Source: Halegenticoccus tardaugens (GTDB taxonomy: Archaea > Halobacteriota > Halobacteria > Halobacteriales > Haloferacaceae). From it: DNA of 64,000 nucleotides. The position numbers were made by a program, and so were the translations under genes. Within the stretch, counting starts at the first letter, position 1, and the number at the start of each line of letters is the position of its first letter. The stretch spans positions 434,001-498,000 of the forward strand of contig NZ_SDIC01000002.1 of NCBI RefSeq assembly GCF_004116405.1, written 5' to 3'. Positions 45,230 to 54,889 of the stretch are shown piece after piece. The notes under the pieces were generated by a model. The model ran no database searches and was not told where the DNA came from. It saw only the letters and a list, made by a program, of their open reading frames with translations.

Positions 45230-45607
45230 CGGTACGCGACATCCTGGATATTGAACGCTATTACTCCACTGGCAAAAGAAATGGTGGTGAACGTCACGGA
45301 ATGCGCACGGTGCAGGTCCACTCGATCGGAAAACTCATTCACGCTGTTTTCTATCCTCCAGACTGGGAGAGGTCTGTAGAATGGATTCAATATATCAAAA
45401 TGTGGTTTATATCCTCTACGAGCCGTTCGGACCTGCATTTGCGGCGTTCAAACAGACTGCAAGAGTCTGTGTGTTCCCAAAACCTATATTGGATCCGAGA
45501 GAATCCATCTCTCAGCCGAAAATGAGATTCTCAAAATCGGGAATGGACGCAATGAGACAGCGACTCTGTGAACATGAACGGGGTCAGAAATCGTGGAGCA
45601 TGGACCC
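45230..45607. other. AT-richer intergenic stretch
   Basis: No gene is seen in these 378 bases. A 7-base inverted repeat (ACAGACT at 45452-45458 and AGTCTGT at 45464-45470, 5-base loop) is present. The drop in GC marks the edge of the mobile zone. Promoters for both flanking genes must lie here. Confidence 0.4.
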
Positions 45608-46894
45608 ATGAATGGGATCTCGACCTCAGGTTCCAAACGAAGTTCGGAACGCGCGGACGACGTTTCTTGGACGCTCCTCGACCGGGAGGGCCTCATCGAC
45701 GCGTACTGGACCGTCGTCGCACCGACACTGGAGGCCGATGGCTACGATCCCGAGCTCGACAAGCCCACATACGGCTGGTTGCGGGACCACGACCTTCGAC
45801 CGCTGCTTTACGCCCTCCGAGAGCACCACGACAAAACATTCGCTCAGTTCTGGACCGAGGATTTGGGTCTCGAGACGAATGAGCGACGTTACGAGTGGGC
45901 AACGGGTGACGAGCGGACGATCGAAGCCCTACGATCCCTCCTCGCGTCGCGGCGCGAACGAAAGGGGCTCGCGGAGTCGTCGATCGACACGCTTCGATAC
46001 CGATTGAACCGTTACGTCCGGGCGTATCGAGACGAAAACGGAACCGACGACCTCCTCACGCCGGTCGCCCGCGATAGCGACACTCCCGCCCACGAGGCCG
46101 TGGACGCTTGCTGGGCGGCGTTCGATCGCCTCCACGCCGACCTCGACGGCGAACGGACTAAACGTCGGATCCACCTCGCCGTCTCGAACTGGTACGCGCA
46201 TCTGGTCCGACGAAAATGGGCGACGGTGAACCCCGCGGACGGTCTCGACGACGAATTCGACTGGTCCACGCCGGCGGGTGGCGACGAGGATTCGGACACG
46301 CCTTGTCTGTCAGGCGAGCACGTCCGTGCGCTCTACCGCGCTGCCGACGGCCGGGTGGAGCGCCTGTTAGTGCTCGCGCTCTGCGCGTGGGGCCTCCGTC
46401 CGAACGAGGTCGCCCGCCTCCACGCCCGACAGTTCGTTCTCGACGTTTCCGGCGGCGACGTCCCGTACATCCGCTTTCGCGGGCGAAAGAACGGACCTGG
46501 CGAGGTGTCGCTGCTGTACGGCCGCGAAGAACTCGAACGTCGACTCGACGCATGTGGCGACGACTGGAACGGCTACCTGTTTCCGTCACCGCACGCGTCC
46601 CGCGATCACATCTCGCGATGGACCGTCTGGAATCGGTTCGGCCGGCTCGCCGAGCGGGCGGGCCTGCCCGACAAGATCGACGGCGTCTCGCCGGCACCGA
46701 AGATGGGTCGGCGGTTCTGGTACGACGCATACTCATCGTCTCTCGACGTCGTACTCGGGAGTCTCAGCGAGATCGCAGCGGAGCAAGGGAGCTCGAGCGC
46801 CGAAGTCGTCTTACAGAACTACCTCTCGGATTCGCGAGCCCGACAGCTCCGTCGCAAATACATGCGCGAACGGCTCGCCGATGCATTCGAGTGA
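45608..46894 (+). CDS. Tyrosine-recombinase/integrase-like protein
   Basis: This 428-residue protein has an N-terminal SAM-like core-binding part (about 95-200) and a catalytic-like domain. Box I is CAWGLRPNEVARL with Arg264, the beta-hairpin Lys lies in FRGRKNGPGEV, a KMGRRFWYDAY segment takes the place of the H-x-x-R box, and a candidate Tyr lies in LQNYLSDS. Because the H-x-x-R box is atypical, catalytic competence is uncertain. ATG 45608 is preferred over 45593. Next to a ParA pair it suggests an integrated or resident plasmid segment. No attachment site was found. Confidence 0.68.
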   Translation: MNGISTSGSKRSSERADDVSWTLLDREGLIDAYWTVVAPTLEADGYDPELDKPTYGWLRDHDLRPLLYALREHHDKTFAQFWTEDLGLETNERRYEWATGDERTIEALRSLLASRRERKGLAESSIDTLRYRLNRYVRAYRDENGTDDLLTPVARDSDTPAHEAVDACWAAFDRLHADLDGERTKRRIHLAVSNWYAHLVRRKWATVNPADGLDDEFDWSTPAGGDEDSDTPCLSGEHVRALYRAADGRVERLLVLALCAWGLRPNEVARLHARQFVLDVSGGDVPYIRFRGRKNGPGEVSLLYGREELERRLDACGDDWNGYLFPSPHASRDHISRWTVWNRFGRLAERAGLPDKIDGVSPAPKMGRRFWYDAYSSSLDVVLGSLSEIAAEQGSSSAEVVLQNYLSDSRARQLRRKYMRERLADAFE

Positions 46895-47214
46895 TTCATT
46901 GGATTGTTTGTAGCACTCGTTTGTAGTAGTTGTTTCAATCAAAAGTTACAGATTGCAGTCGCATGCGCACGTTTCGGAGGATCCACCGTTCACTGTAACC
47001 GTAGTAATCGAATCGTCGATAAAAACGATAGAACCGAAGATACGTCACGGTCGTTTGTATCGAAAGTTGTGAGCAATTGTGGATATAGAGTGTCGCATTC
47101 AGATGGATCAAGCATACAGTTCACGTGCTCGTTTCAAACGAATCCTACAAACGCGCGTTTCAATTGTAACGTCTGACGAAACGTTATGAGTGATGGGTCC
47201 AATAGAATCAGCCA
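46895..47214. other. AT-rich region before parA with repeated CGTTT motifs
   Basis: No gene is seen. Short copies of CGTTTGTA or CGTTTCAA occur on both strands: 46918-46925, 47052-47059, 47130-47140 (CGTTTCAAACG, a palindrome), 47145-47153 (complement) and 47156-47163. Such iterated sites next to a partition operon are candidates for a centromere-like or autoregulatory site. Confidence 0.45.
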
Positions 47215-48111
47215 ATGCTATCGTACGCGGTCTACAGCGAAGCGGGGGGGGTTGGAAAGACGACGCTCACGGCGAATCTGGCGGTGGCACACGCCCGCGC
47301 CGGCCTCGACGTCCTCGCGATCCCGCTCGATCCGCAGGACGGCGATCTGAGTTACCTGTTCGACGTCGATCACGAGCGGACGAACAGTGAAGCCGACACG
47401 CTGGTCCACCACCTGGTGGGGCGAGGGAAAGGGGAGTTTACGGACCTCATTCGAACCGTCGAACACGGCGTTGACATCGTTCCGGAACACAACCGGCTCG
47501 AGGATCTCGGCGAGGCGCTCCGCAAGGAACAGGAAGCTCGGAGCGACTTCGGCGAATCCTTCCCGATATGGACGCAACTACAGCGCGTCCTCCGGGAGGC
47601 GGCCGTTCACCGACATTACGACGTGCTTATCGTCGATCCGCCGGCGAGTTCGGGTCCGCATCTCTACAACGCGCTCGATGCGACGCGGAACCTCGTCCTG
47701 CCGTTCGAACCCTCCGGAAAGGGGCAAGCGTCGGTGAGTGGCCTCGACGACCTCGTATCGAACCTCGAAGATCAGCTGGACATCAACATCGGCGTCCTCG
47801 CTGCAGTTCCGAACCGGGTCAAAGGTACGCGCGATCAGGACGCCATCATCGAGGAAATCGAAGCGCAGGGCTTCGACGTTCCCATCGTCGTCCGCGATCG
47901 AACGTCGCTGCTGGAGGGGTGCTGGCGCAAGCGGTGTAGCGCGTTCACGTACGTGCGCGAGCACCGCGATCGTCGCCGCGAGTACGAGCTCGAAACGTTG
48001 GCGCAGTTCGATCGGTTGGCGCGACACCTCGAAGCGCAGAGCAGTCTCGAAGCGCCGAGCCCACCCGAACCCGGCAATCTCGAGCGCGACGGCGCGGAGG
48101 TGTGGGCATGA
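47215..48111 (+). CDS. ParA/Soj-type partition ATPase
   Basis: This 298-residue ATPase has the deviant Walker A EAGGVGKTT (residues 9-17), LIVDPPAS as Walker B-like strand, and DPQDGDLSYL as switch I region. It would polymerise on DNA and separate plasmid copies together with the acidic protein that follows, whose start overlaps its stop by 4 bases (48108-48111). It is a close functional relative of haloarchaeal plasmid SojA-type proteins. Its presence suggests that this segment is, or was, part of a plasmid. Confidence 0.85.
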   Translation: MLSYAVYSEAGGVGKTTLTANLAVAHARAGLDVLAIPLDPQDGDLSYLFDVDHERTNSEADTLVHHLVGRGKGEFTDLIRTVEHGVDIVPEHNRLEDLGEALRKEQEARSDFGESFPIWTQLQRVLREAAVHRHYDVLIVDPPASSGPHLYNALDATRNLVLPFEPSGKGQASVSGLDDLVSNLEDQLDINIGVLAAVPNRVKGTRDQDAIIEEIEAQGFDVPIVVRDRTSLLEGCWRKRCSAFTYVREHRDRRREYELETLAQFDRLARHLEAQSSLEAPSPPEPGNLERDGAEVWA

Positions 48112-48572
48112 CTGGGCTCAAATCGGGATCGGGAGACGATCTGTGGGGGAGCGACGGCGACACCGACGAAGAGGGGGCGGCACCGGACGGAGCGGAGTCC
48201 CCGTCATCTGGGGCGAGAACGACCGACGAGACGTCGAACGCAGCAGCGGCCGAAGCTACTCACGAAAGTGGAGCCGCAGGGACCGACGACGAGTCGTTAG
48301 GCGGCTCGGCGGACGATGGACAGCCGTACATCGTTCGCCGCGCGATTCAGGACAAGTCCGTACAGTTCGAGCGCGAAGAGCGCCTGACGTTCTTCGTTCA
48401 CGACGACGTTGCCGACGGGGAGCGCGAGCTCGTCACCGAGCTCGAATCCGCGCTCGGACGCAGCGTCCCGAAGTTCGACGTCCGCGAAGCCGTCTACCGC
48501 GCGGCGCTTCGAAACCCTGACGACGTCCTCGACGAGCTTCTGAAGATGGGTTACGCACGCGACGAAGAGTAA
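48108..48572 (+). CDS. Partner protein of the ParA ATPase
   Basis: This 154-residue protein has a low-complexity acidic first half (residues 1-75) and a compact C-terminal domain starting YIVRRAIQDKSVQF and ending DELLKMGYARDE. The C-terminal part looks helical and could bind DNA. ATGA overlap with parA implies coupled synthesis. I do not recognise a named family; a ParB/adaptor role is inferred from the operon. Confidence 0.65.
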   Translation: MTGLKSGSGDDLWGSDGDTDEEGAAPDGAESPSSGARTTDETSNAAAAEATHESGAAGTDDESLGGSADDGQPYIVRRAIQDKSVQFEREERLTFFVHDDVADGERELVTELESALGRSVPKFDVREAVYRAALRNPDDVLDELLKMGYARDEE

Positions 48573-48897
48573 CGAAGCGCCGGAGAATAGGGGTAAATCC
48601 AACATCCGGTGAAATCCGTTCGTGGTCGAACGTTTGTGAGCGGCTCAACTATCAAGCAGCGGTGAGATAAACCGTTAAATGCAATATCAAAGATCCGTGG
48701 CCTAGAAGTTCAGAGTTTTGGAGGATAGACTATTTTCGTGTGTTTTCGGGGCGTACCATGGCTCAGACGACTCTCATCGGTAGTGAATCGACTATCTTTC
48801 TCGGTGAGATGCCACCGAATGCGCGAAAACAGCCCAAAATTCGACTTCTCGCAGAGTGCCGTCACTCCCGATAGGCGGCCCAAGTCGGCGTTAAGCG
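48573..48897. other. Intergenic stretch, left flank of the transposon
   Basis: No gene is seen in 325 bases. The sequence around 48851-48868 (AGAGTGCCGTCACTCCCGA) may be the left end of the insertion element: it shares AGAG-GC--TCAC with the complement at about 50517-50533. Confidence 0.35.
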
Positions 48898-50534
48898 TTA
48901 ATCGGGCGGAATCAATGCCGAGCAAATCAACTCGACGCACCCACCAGCTGTCAGAACTGGCGCGTAGTCTATCTCGCCGCCAACAACCAGCTTCAACAGG
49001 TAATCAGTGAGCCGCCAGATATTGTGCAGCAGCACCGCGAACACGAAGTAGAACAGCCGTACTCGGTAATCCTTGGAAGAGGTCTTCGCCAAGAAGTCGT
49101 TCTTGATGCTCTTGTATTCGTTTTCGATTTGCCAGCGACGGCTGTAGCGGCGGCAGAACATCTCAGCTTCCACAGGACCCACCGAGAGGTTCGTCACAAA
49201 GACCGCTGTGCCTTCTCCTTTCGTCGAGGGAACGTACAGGAACTGTATCGCGTGCGACCCATGATCGACATGGACGTTCGCCGATTCGACGGCGACCTGT
49301 TGTCCATCTTCCTCCATCGTCTCAATTATCTCGCGCTCGGTACTGTGAACCCGCTTTGGAATGAGATAGTTCACGTCGTGGTTCGAGAGCGTCTGGTACA
49401 CCGCTTTCGAGTCAAATTCACGGTCACAGAGTACCATCTCGATGGGGACGTGCTCCTGTGCGCGTTGAACGAGTCGCCGAACTACACGATGAATCCGATT
49501 CGGCGGGTTCTGATCCCAGGAGGAACTCTCACGTACTGGCTCAACAGCGAGGATAAGCGGGATATTCCACCCGACAACCGCGAGTCTAGCGACCCTGAAT
49601 GCTCGATCTTCCCCGTCTTTCGTCCCGCTGACCATCAGCATTCCTTTTACGTTACCGAAGTAGCGAATGGTCGTGATGTCAATCGCGACGGTGACTGGAC
49701 GGCGAAACGAAGACTCAGATTGAATCACCGAAAGCAACCGTTCTGTCGCCTGCTGAAATCCCTCAATTAGATCTTCGGGATCGAATTGCTTGACTGCGCG
49801 GAGGTGCGTGTCTCCGTGGGGGCCGTACTCTTTGCCTCGACGGTATTTGAACCGTGCTGCGCCTTGCGGAGTGCCACAACCAACCATTCCGATGAACGGC
49901 TGAAGTTCGAAAAATCGCGTATCTTCGTAAGTCGCGTTCTGAGCTCTCTCAGAGTCGAACGGTTCGAAGCCATGCTCACGAGCCAGGCGAGTTGTTCGGT
50001 AGATTTCTTCATAGGAGAACTCGGTAGTGTCCTCAGCCGAGCCAGTGCCTTCCTCGGGTGACTGCTTGACTTCTTCCAGTGGCCGGACTTCGGGAACAGC
50101 GAGGTCCTCATTGTGGACTTCCCTGACTAAGAGGTGTGCGCTGGCTGTTATATACCCTCGAATATCGTCGTCGAAGCGGTTGCGCCACGTTCGAGAGATG
50201 ACTGACTCGTTAGGGATTTGGTCGAGGCCGAATACGTCTCCGAGTTCTGGGTGGCGTGTGAGGGATCGATAGCCGTCTCCAGTGACTTCCCGGTATAGAA
50301 AGAGTTTGAGCATCCCGTGGAACGAGTACGGAGCAGGATGTCACTCGGGATAGCCGTCCTCAAGCGTTTTAATCTGAAACGTGAGGTCAGTGAGCGCAGT
50401 GCAGAAGTCCGTTCCTTCACGGAAGTGCTCGCGGAGTTCGAGAGCAGCAACGAATGCGTCGGTCAATCGGCGGCCACGCTGTTTCATCGGTTTGTCTTAA
50501 TTACAAATAATCAATAGCGGTGAAAGCCCTCTTC
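48851..50534 (-). mobile_element. Insertion sequence with DDE transposase, ends approximate
   Basis: The element is defined by the transposase gene plus weak terminal inverted similarity: left GCAGAGTGCCGTCAC near 48851, right GAAGAGGGCTTTCAC on the minus strand near 50533, 11 of 15 positions equal. CTTCT occurs just outside both ends (48845-48849 and 50531-50535) and might be a target duplication. Family resembles haloarchaeal IS4-like elements. Exact borders are unsure. Confidence 0.5.
48898..50487 (-). pseudogene. Transposase of IS4/DDE type with one in-frame stop
   Basis: The frame starts at ATG 50487 (MKQRGRRLTDAFVAAL) and continues for 529 codons, but a TGA at 50341-50343 interrupts TLEDGYPE-stop-HPAPYSFHG after codon 48. 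The remaining 471-residue frame from 50313 holds the DDE residues: Asp in VTVAIDITTI, Asp in MVLCDREFD, and Glu in YSRRWQIENEYKSIKN. The stop could derive from Trp or Arg by a transition. Without readthrough the N-terminal DNA-binding part is lost, so the element is probably immobile on its own. Confidence 0.75.
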
Positions 50535-51087
50535 TATCCACTGAGATTGTACGCTAGGACTGCAATTGAGAAGAACCATCTGCGGTCAATAACTCTGTTG
50601 TGGTGGAACACATTGCCCAGCGTAGGCCGGATGCAGCGTGCCATTCTCTGTTCTCGATATACCGGGTGCTCATAGCCGTCCGTACGACCACTGGTTGCCG
50701 ATTAATTCTTCTACCTCTATCCGGTCACTGGCTATATGAATATCCTAATCAAAATATTCATATACTCATGTGGCGAAGACGAACGTATAGGATACCCAAT
50801 GGATCTATTCCGATCGAACCTCAGGACAACGGACTACAGCGAAGGTGGGAACCGCTCAAATGCCGGTAGGCAGAACGAAGCTATCAGATACTTCCGCGCG
50901 AAGGAGATGGGAATCCGAATAGGTGTCGTCCACTGGTGTCGTACGTTTCTTAGCCGGAAACAGGCAGAAGAAGTCAAGAGAACCAACAGTGACAAACACC
51001 ACTTGACAGGGAAAACGGACAGCGGCATTCATTCAGGGACGATCGACGATGCTCGACTCCACAACCAACCATCCACCACACTACCCT
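50488..51087. other. AT-rich non-coding stretch before the TetR gene
   Basis: It contains the right end of the insertion element and about 550 bases without a convincing gene; the short open frames lack codon bias and acidic character. A strong dyad at 50733-50764 is listed separately. Confidence 0.45.
50733..50764. promoter_or_regulatory. Inverted repeat with 11-base arms
   Basis: TATATGAATAT (50733-50743) and ATATTCATATA (50754-50764) are exact complements around a 10-base spacer. Its size suits a dimeric regulator such as the TetR protein encoded about 320 bases downstream, though the distance is large for autoregulation. Confidence 0.45.
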
Positions 51088-51723
51088 ATGCCACGCATGC
51101 CACGCTTCACTGATGCAAAGCGAGAACGAGTTCGCGAGACACTTCACGAGACTGGACGTAAATTATTTGGTCGCTATGGGCTACGCAAGACCACGCTACA
51201 GGAACTCACAGAACCCGCCGAAATCGCTACAGGGACATTTTATCAGTTTTACGACTCGAAAGAAGAGCTCTATATTGAAATATTAAAAGAGTACAGTAGG
51301 GAGTTTGGCCCCCGTTTATTGAGGAATTCCTTCGAAGAACACAATAATCCAGAGGACGCGATAGCAGCGTTTCTCAAACTCCTCACAGACGAATTCGAAT
51401 CAAATTCCCTTATCCGCAAAGTCATTGTCGAAGACGAAGTCGGCCGAATTCAGGCCCAGTACACGGAGCAAAAAGGAGAAGCAGAGCGTGAACACAACGT
51501 GGCGTATCTTCTGCCGTATATCGAACAATGGTACGATGACGGGCGGGTGTCTGGTCCTGATCCGGAGATAATCGCGCGTACGATTGAATCAGTAGCATAC
51601 ATCACGCTCCACGAGGACGATATCGGCGAGGATCATTACCCAGCAGTTCGGGACACGCTCATCGCTGCCGTTGCAGACGGACTAACGAACGAACCTGATT
51701 CTGCAGGAGACACTCATGAGTGA
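51088..51723 (+). CDS. TetR/AcrR family transcriptional regulator
   Basis: About 211 residues. The N-terminal helix-turn-helix is clear: TLHETGRKLFGRYGLRKTTLQELTEPAEIATGTFYQFYDSKEEL spans the TetR DNA-binding domain, and the rest is the ligand-binding helical domain. ATG 51088 and ATG 51097 are both possible. Its stop lies 8 bases inside the next gene, so both are coexpressed, and it probably senses a small molecule and controls that gene. Lower GC than the sugar island suggests transfer. Confidence 0.88.
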   Translation: MPRMPRFTDAKRERVRETLHETGRKLFGRYGLRKTTLQELTEPAEIATGTFYQFYDSKEELYIEILKEYSREFGPRLLRNSFEEHNNPEDAIAAFLKLLTDEFESNSLIRKVIVEDEVGRIQAQYTEQKGEAEREHNVAYLLPYIEQWYDDGRVSGPDPEIIARTIESVAYITLHEDDIGEDHYPAVRDTLIAAVADGLTNEPDSAGDTHE

Positions 51724-54430
51724 TATTGAAGACGCCCGAGCAGCCGGCACATACGTCGTCCCGTTCGACGACACCAGGGCCAGGGCAACGAATCGTGCGC
51801 TTGTCGGTGGCAAGGGCGCTAACCTCGCTCAACTCGTCGAAGCTGACCTACCGGTGCCTGCGGGCTTCTGTGTGACGACTATTGCATATGAGGAACTCAT
51901 TGACGATCCAGCCATCAAAGAAGCTATCGACAAGCTCGCAGGACTCGATCCATCAGACACAGCGACGATTTCGGATGCGGGAAGCGCATTGCGCGCTCGA
52001 ATTCAGAACCGCAGTGTTTCGGAGGAGATCCGAGACACAATCGAGACTGCCCTAAATGAGATAGCGAGCGACCCAGAACAGACGTATGCGGTTCGTTCGA
52101 GCGCGACAGCCGAAGACCTCCCAGAGGCGTCGTTTGCAGGCCAACAGGAGACGTTCCTTAACGTTCGTGGCGCAGATGAGATCATCGCTCGAGTTCGCGC
52201 CTGCATGGCGAGTCTGTTCACCGATCGCGCGATCGCCTATCGAGCAAGAAACGACGTCGCTCACGAGGAGGTTTCAATTGCGGTCGTCGTCCAACAGATG
52301 GTCATACCCGATATCTCTGGAGTCCTCTTCACCGCCGATCCACAAACGGGCAATCGTCACATTGCATCCATAGAGGCCGGAATGGGACTCGGAGAGGCGT
52401 TGGTGTCTGGGGAGGTGACCGCAGACAACATTCGCGTTGATACGAGAACCGATGAGGTGCTCGACTATGAGGTTGGGGATCAACAGAGTGCGGTTCGACC
52501 AATTCCAGAAGGGGGAATCGAGACAGTTGAACTAAACACGACCGAACGCAGCTCGCGTGTACTCACGGTCGAGCAGATTCAGACCCTTGTGGAGTTAGGC
52601 GAGGAAATCGAAGCGTTGTTGCAGAGTCCCCAGGATATCGAATGGTGTCTAAAGGGGGAAGAATTCTACGTCGTACAGTCCCGCCCGATCACGTCACTGT
52701 TCCCCCTGCCATCGCCTCTGCCGGACGACGATCGCCTCCATGTCTACTTCAGTTTGGGACACGTTCAAGCGTTTGCCGAAGCGATGCCACCGCTCGTCAG
52801 AGACGTATGGGTGGAGTTCTGCAACCTCTGGATGGTGGAGTTGGGAGTGGATACGACCGCGCAGTGGGCAGTTGAGGCCGGTGGGCGGGTCTACATCGAT
52901 ATGACGCCGTTTTTGAAGATCGGTATTGTTCGCTATGGATTCCCAAAGTGGCTATCAGCAACCAGTGAACCGCTTGGTATTGCTGTCGATGATCTGATGG
53001 CCCGACGTGGTGAGGAGTTCCAAGAGGAGTGGACAGCTCGTAAGATTCTCTCACTAGTGAATCAAGTCACTAGCGCGGTTCGGACACAAGCGCGACCGAT
53101 GATCTCGGCAGTGGTGAGTGGATTCTTTGGAGCGTTCATCGGGGAGCCCACCCCGAAGCGAGAGGAAGCTCGGTGGAACACGTGGGGATGGAACGCTGCT
53201 GCCCCCGTACGTACACCCAAAACACCCGCTGAACGTGCTCGTGCGGTCTTTGATAGCGATAATAGTACACTTACAAATTACCCGCGCCTCGGACCGTTGT
53301 ATGCTGCCCAGCTAGCAGAAGGCTTGCTCCAGCAGCTGGTTCCAGATGCTCCCGAGGAACTGAACGATGTCGGTAAGGGCTTCCCAGATGAATTGGTGAC
53401 TCGGATCAATCTTGGTCTAGGGGACCTCGCTGACGTGGCGCGTGGCTATCCAGCGGTCGCCCATGCACTGCGACAGGGTTCATCGCTCGATGAGATTAAA
53501 TCGCTCGAGGGAGGCGAGGCGTTCTGTGCTGAACTCGACGACTTTCTCGAGGAGTTCGGCCACCGTGCGACCGGTGAACTCGATATCAGCCGTCCTCGGT
53601 GGCGCGATGAACCTTCTGGATTACTCGCGACGGTTCGAGCGAACCTCAAACACGAGCAAGCAGGTGAACACCGTGAGCATCTCCGCCAAATGGAACAGCA
53701 GGCATCCGCAGCGGCGAGGTACCTCGAAGAACGGGCCGACAGCGGGGTGCTCGGCCTGCTTCGCAAACGAGTTATCCGCCGGCTGATTCGAACCTATCGC
53801 GGCTACATCCAGACGCGCGAGCATCCGAAACATGGTCTTGCCCACCTATTTGCGGCGTGGCACGAAGCAATCCGCGACGCTGGTGAGTTACTCGTCGACG
53901 AAGGGCAGTTGGACGAAATTAATGATGTCTGGTTCCTCCGACGAGAGGAGTTGTTTGCCGCACTGGGGGGCAACCTACCTGAGATCGATATTGCCTCTCG
54001 GCGCGCGGAGTTCGAGCGGCACAAAACCGTGGACGCTCCACCTGTGTTAACCAGTGAGGGTGAAGCGCCAAGTAGTCGCATCGAGCGCGAAGACGTTCCC
54101 GAGGGGGCACTCGTCGGAACCGGTGTCTCTAGTGGCGTCGTCGAAGGAACCGCTCGGGTCGTGCGTGATCCATCCGAGGAAACAATCGAGAAGGGTGAAA
54201 TTCTCATCGCTCCGTCATCCGACCCAGGCTGGACGCCATTATTCCTGAACGCGGCAGGGATGGTCGTGGAGGTCGGCGGCCAAATGAGCCACGGCGCGCT
54301 CGTCGCCCGCGAATACGGACTACCTGCGGTAGTGTCGGTGTCCGAGGCGACCCGCCGCATCGAAACGGGGCAACGAGTACGGATCGATGGGACACAAGGA
54401 ATCGTCAAGATCCTCGATGATGATGAATGA
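51716..54430 (+). CDS. PEP-synthase-like dikinase, rifampicin-phosphotransferase architecture
   Basis: This 904-residue protein has an N-terminal ATP-grasp PPDK domain (GGKGANLAQLVEADLPVPAGF, YAVRSSATAEDLPEASFAGQ), a long central helical domain (about 350-790), and a C-terminal swivelling His domain with His859 in VGGQMSHGALVAREYG. It lacks the PEP/pyruvate TIM barrel of true PEP synthase, giving the order ATP domain, substrate domain, His domain known from rifampicin phosphotransferase. Rifampicin does not target archaeal RNA polymerase, so the natural substrate is likely another compound. It is co-transcribed with the TetR gene. Confidence 0.82.
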   Translation: MSDIEDARAAGTYVVPFDDTRARATNRALVGGKGANLAQLVEADLPVPAGFCVTTIAYEELIDDPAIKEAIDKLAGLDPSDTATISDAGSALRARIQNRSVSEEIRDTIETALNEIASDPEQTYAVRSSATAEDLPEASFAGQQETFLNVRGADEIIARVRACMASLFTDRAIAYRARNDVAHEEVSIAVVVQQMVIPDISGVLFTADPQTGNRHIASIEAGMGLGEALVSGEVTADNIRVDTRTDEVLDYEVGDQQSAVRPIPEGGIETVELNTTERSSRVLTVEQIQTLVELGEEIEALLQSPQDIEWCLKGEEFYVVQSRPITSLFPLPSPLPDDDRLHVYFSLGHVQAFAEAMPPLVRDVWVEFCNLWMVELGVDTTAQWAVEAGGRVYIDMTPFLKIGIVRYGFPKWLSATSEPLGIAVDDLMARRGEEFQEEWTARKILSLVNQVTSAVRTQARPMISAVVSGFFGAFIGEPTPKREEARWNTWGWNAAAPVRTPKTPAERARAVFDSDNSTLTNYPRLGPLYAAQLAEGLLQQLVPDAPEELNDVGKGFPDELVTRINLGLGDLADVARGYPAVAHALRQGSSLDEIKSLEGGEAFCAELDDFLEEFGHRATGELDISRPRWRDEPSGLLATVRANLKHEQAGEHREHLRQMEQQASAAARYLEERADSGVLGLLRKRVIRRLIRTYRGYIQTREHPKHGLAHLFAAWHEAIRDAGELLVDEGQLDEINDVWFLRREELFAALGGNLPEIDIASRRAEFERHKTVDAPPVLTSEGEAPSSRIEREDVPEGALVGTGVSSGVVEGTARVVRDPSEETIEKGEILIAPSSDPGWTPLFLNAAGMVVEVGGQMSHGALVAREYGLPAVVSVSEATRRIETGQRVRIDGTQGIVKILDDDE

Positions 54431-54650
54431 TAAATCAGATAATGAAAACGACTTCGCTCGATAGCTGATCGAATCCAGATGTTATTTTCTGGCGACAAAC
54501 AGATAGAACCGTGGACAGCGTCGATCCAGCTCAAATTCCATTGACGAACAGTCTGAGAAGTCACCACAGCATCCGCGGTTCGTCACGCGCTTTTTCATGT
54601 GGTTTTGCTTAACTAGGCAAGGCCGCTGATAAAATATAACCTGAAGAGGT

Positions 54651-54887
54651 TCAATAGATCGTGCTGAATGATATGAAACCGGCAAAGAAGAATAGAACCA
54701 TTCCTGCGAACGCGTGCACGGTCGGGGAAAGGTTCATGCCCGTAGTCACGACTTCAAAGAGGACGTAGTGGATACCGAGGGCCGCGATTATGGCGACCAC
54801 TACACACAGGGCGACTCTCCCCCAATCTTGGTCCTCACTCGTCGTGGGTTCTGCGGGTGCTTCTCTGTTAGTGGTGTCAGCTGACAT
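54651..54887 (-). CDS. Small membrane protein with two transmembrane segments
   Basis: This 78-residue protein has a Thr/Glu-rich N-terminus, then helices around VALCVVVAIIAALGIHYVLF and VHAFAGMVLFFFAGFISF. It starts 2 bases after the SRPBCC gene stop, so it is the third gene of the ArsR operon. No family was recognised. The 220 bases between it and the dikinase gene contain nothing I can assign. Confidence 0.6.
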   Translation of the reverse strand: MSADTTNREAPAEPTTSEDQDWGRVALCVVVAIIAALGIHYVLFEVVTTGMNLSPTVHAFAGMVLFFFAGFISFSTIY

Positions 54888-54889
54888 GG

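Noticed and set aside
46904-47176. A 90-codon plus-strand frame before parA
   Set aside because: It is cysteine- and serine-rich, not acidic, has no promoter and lies across the repeated CGTTT motifs. Better explained as non-coding.
50736-51113. A 125-codon plus-strand frame before TetR
   Set aside because: It lacks acidic bias, overlaps the TetR start in another frame and has no similarity to any family I know.
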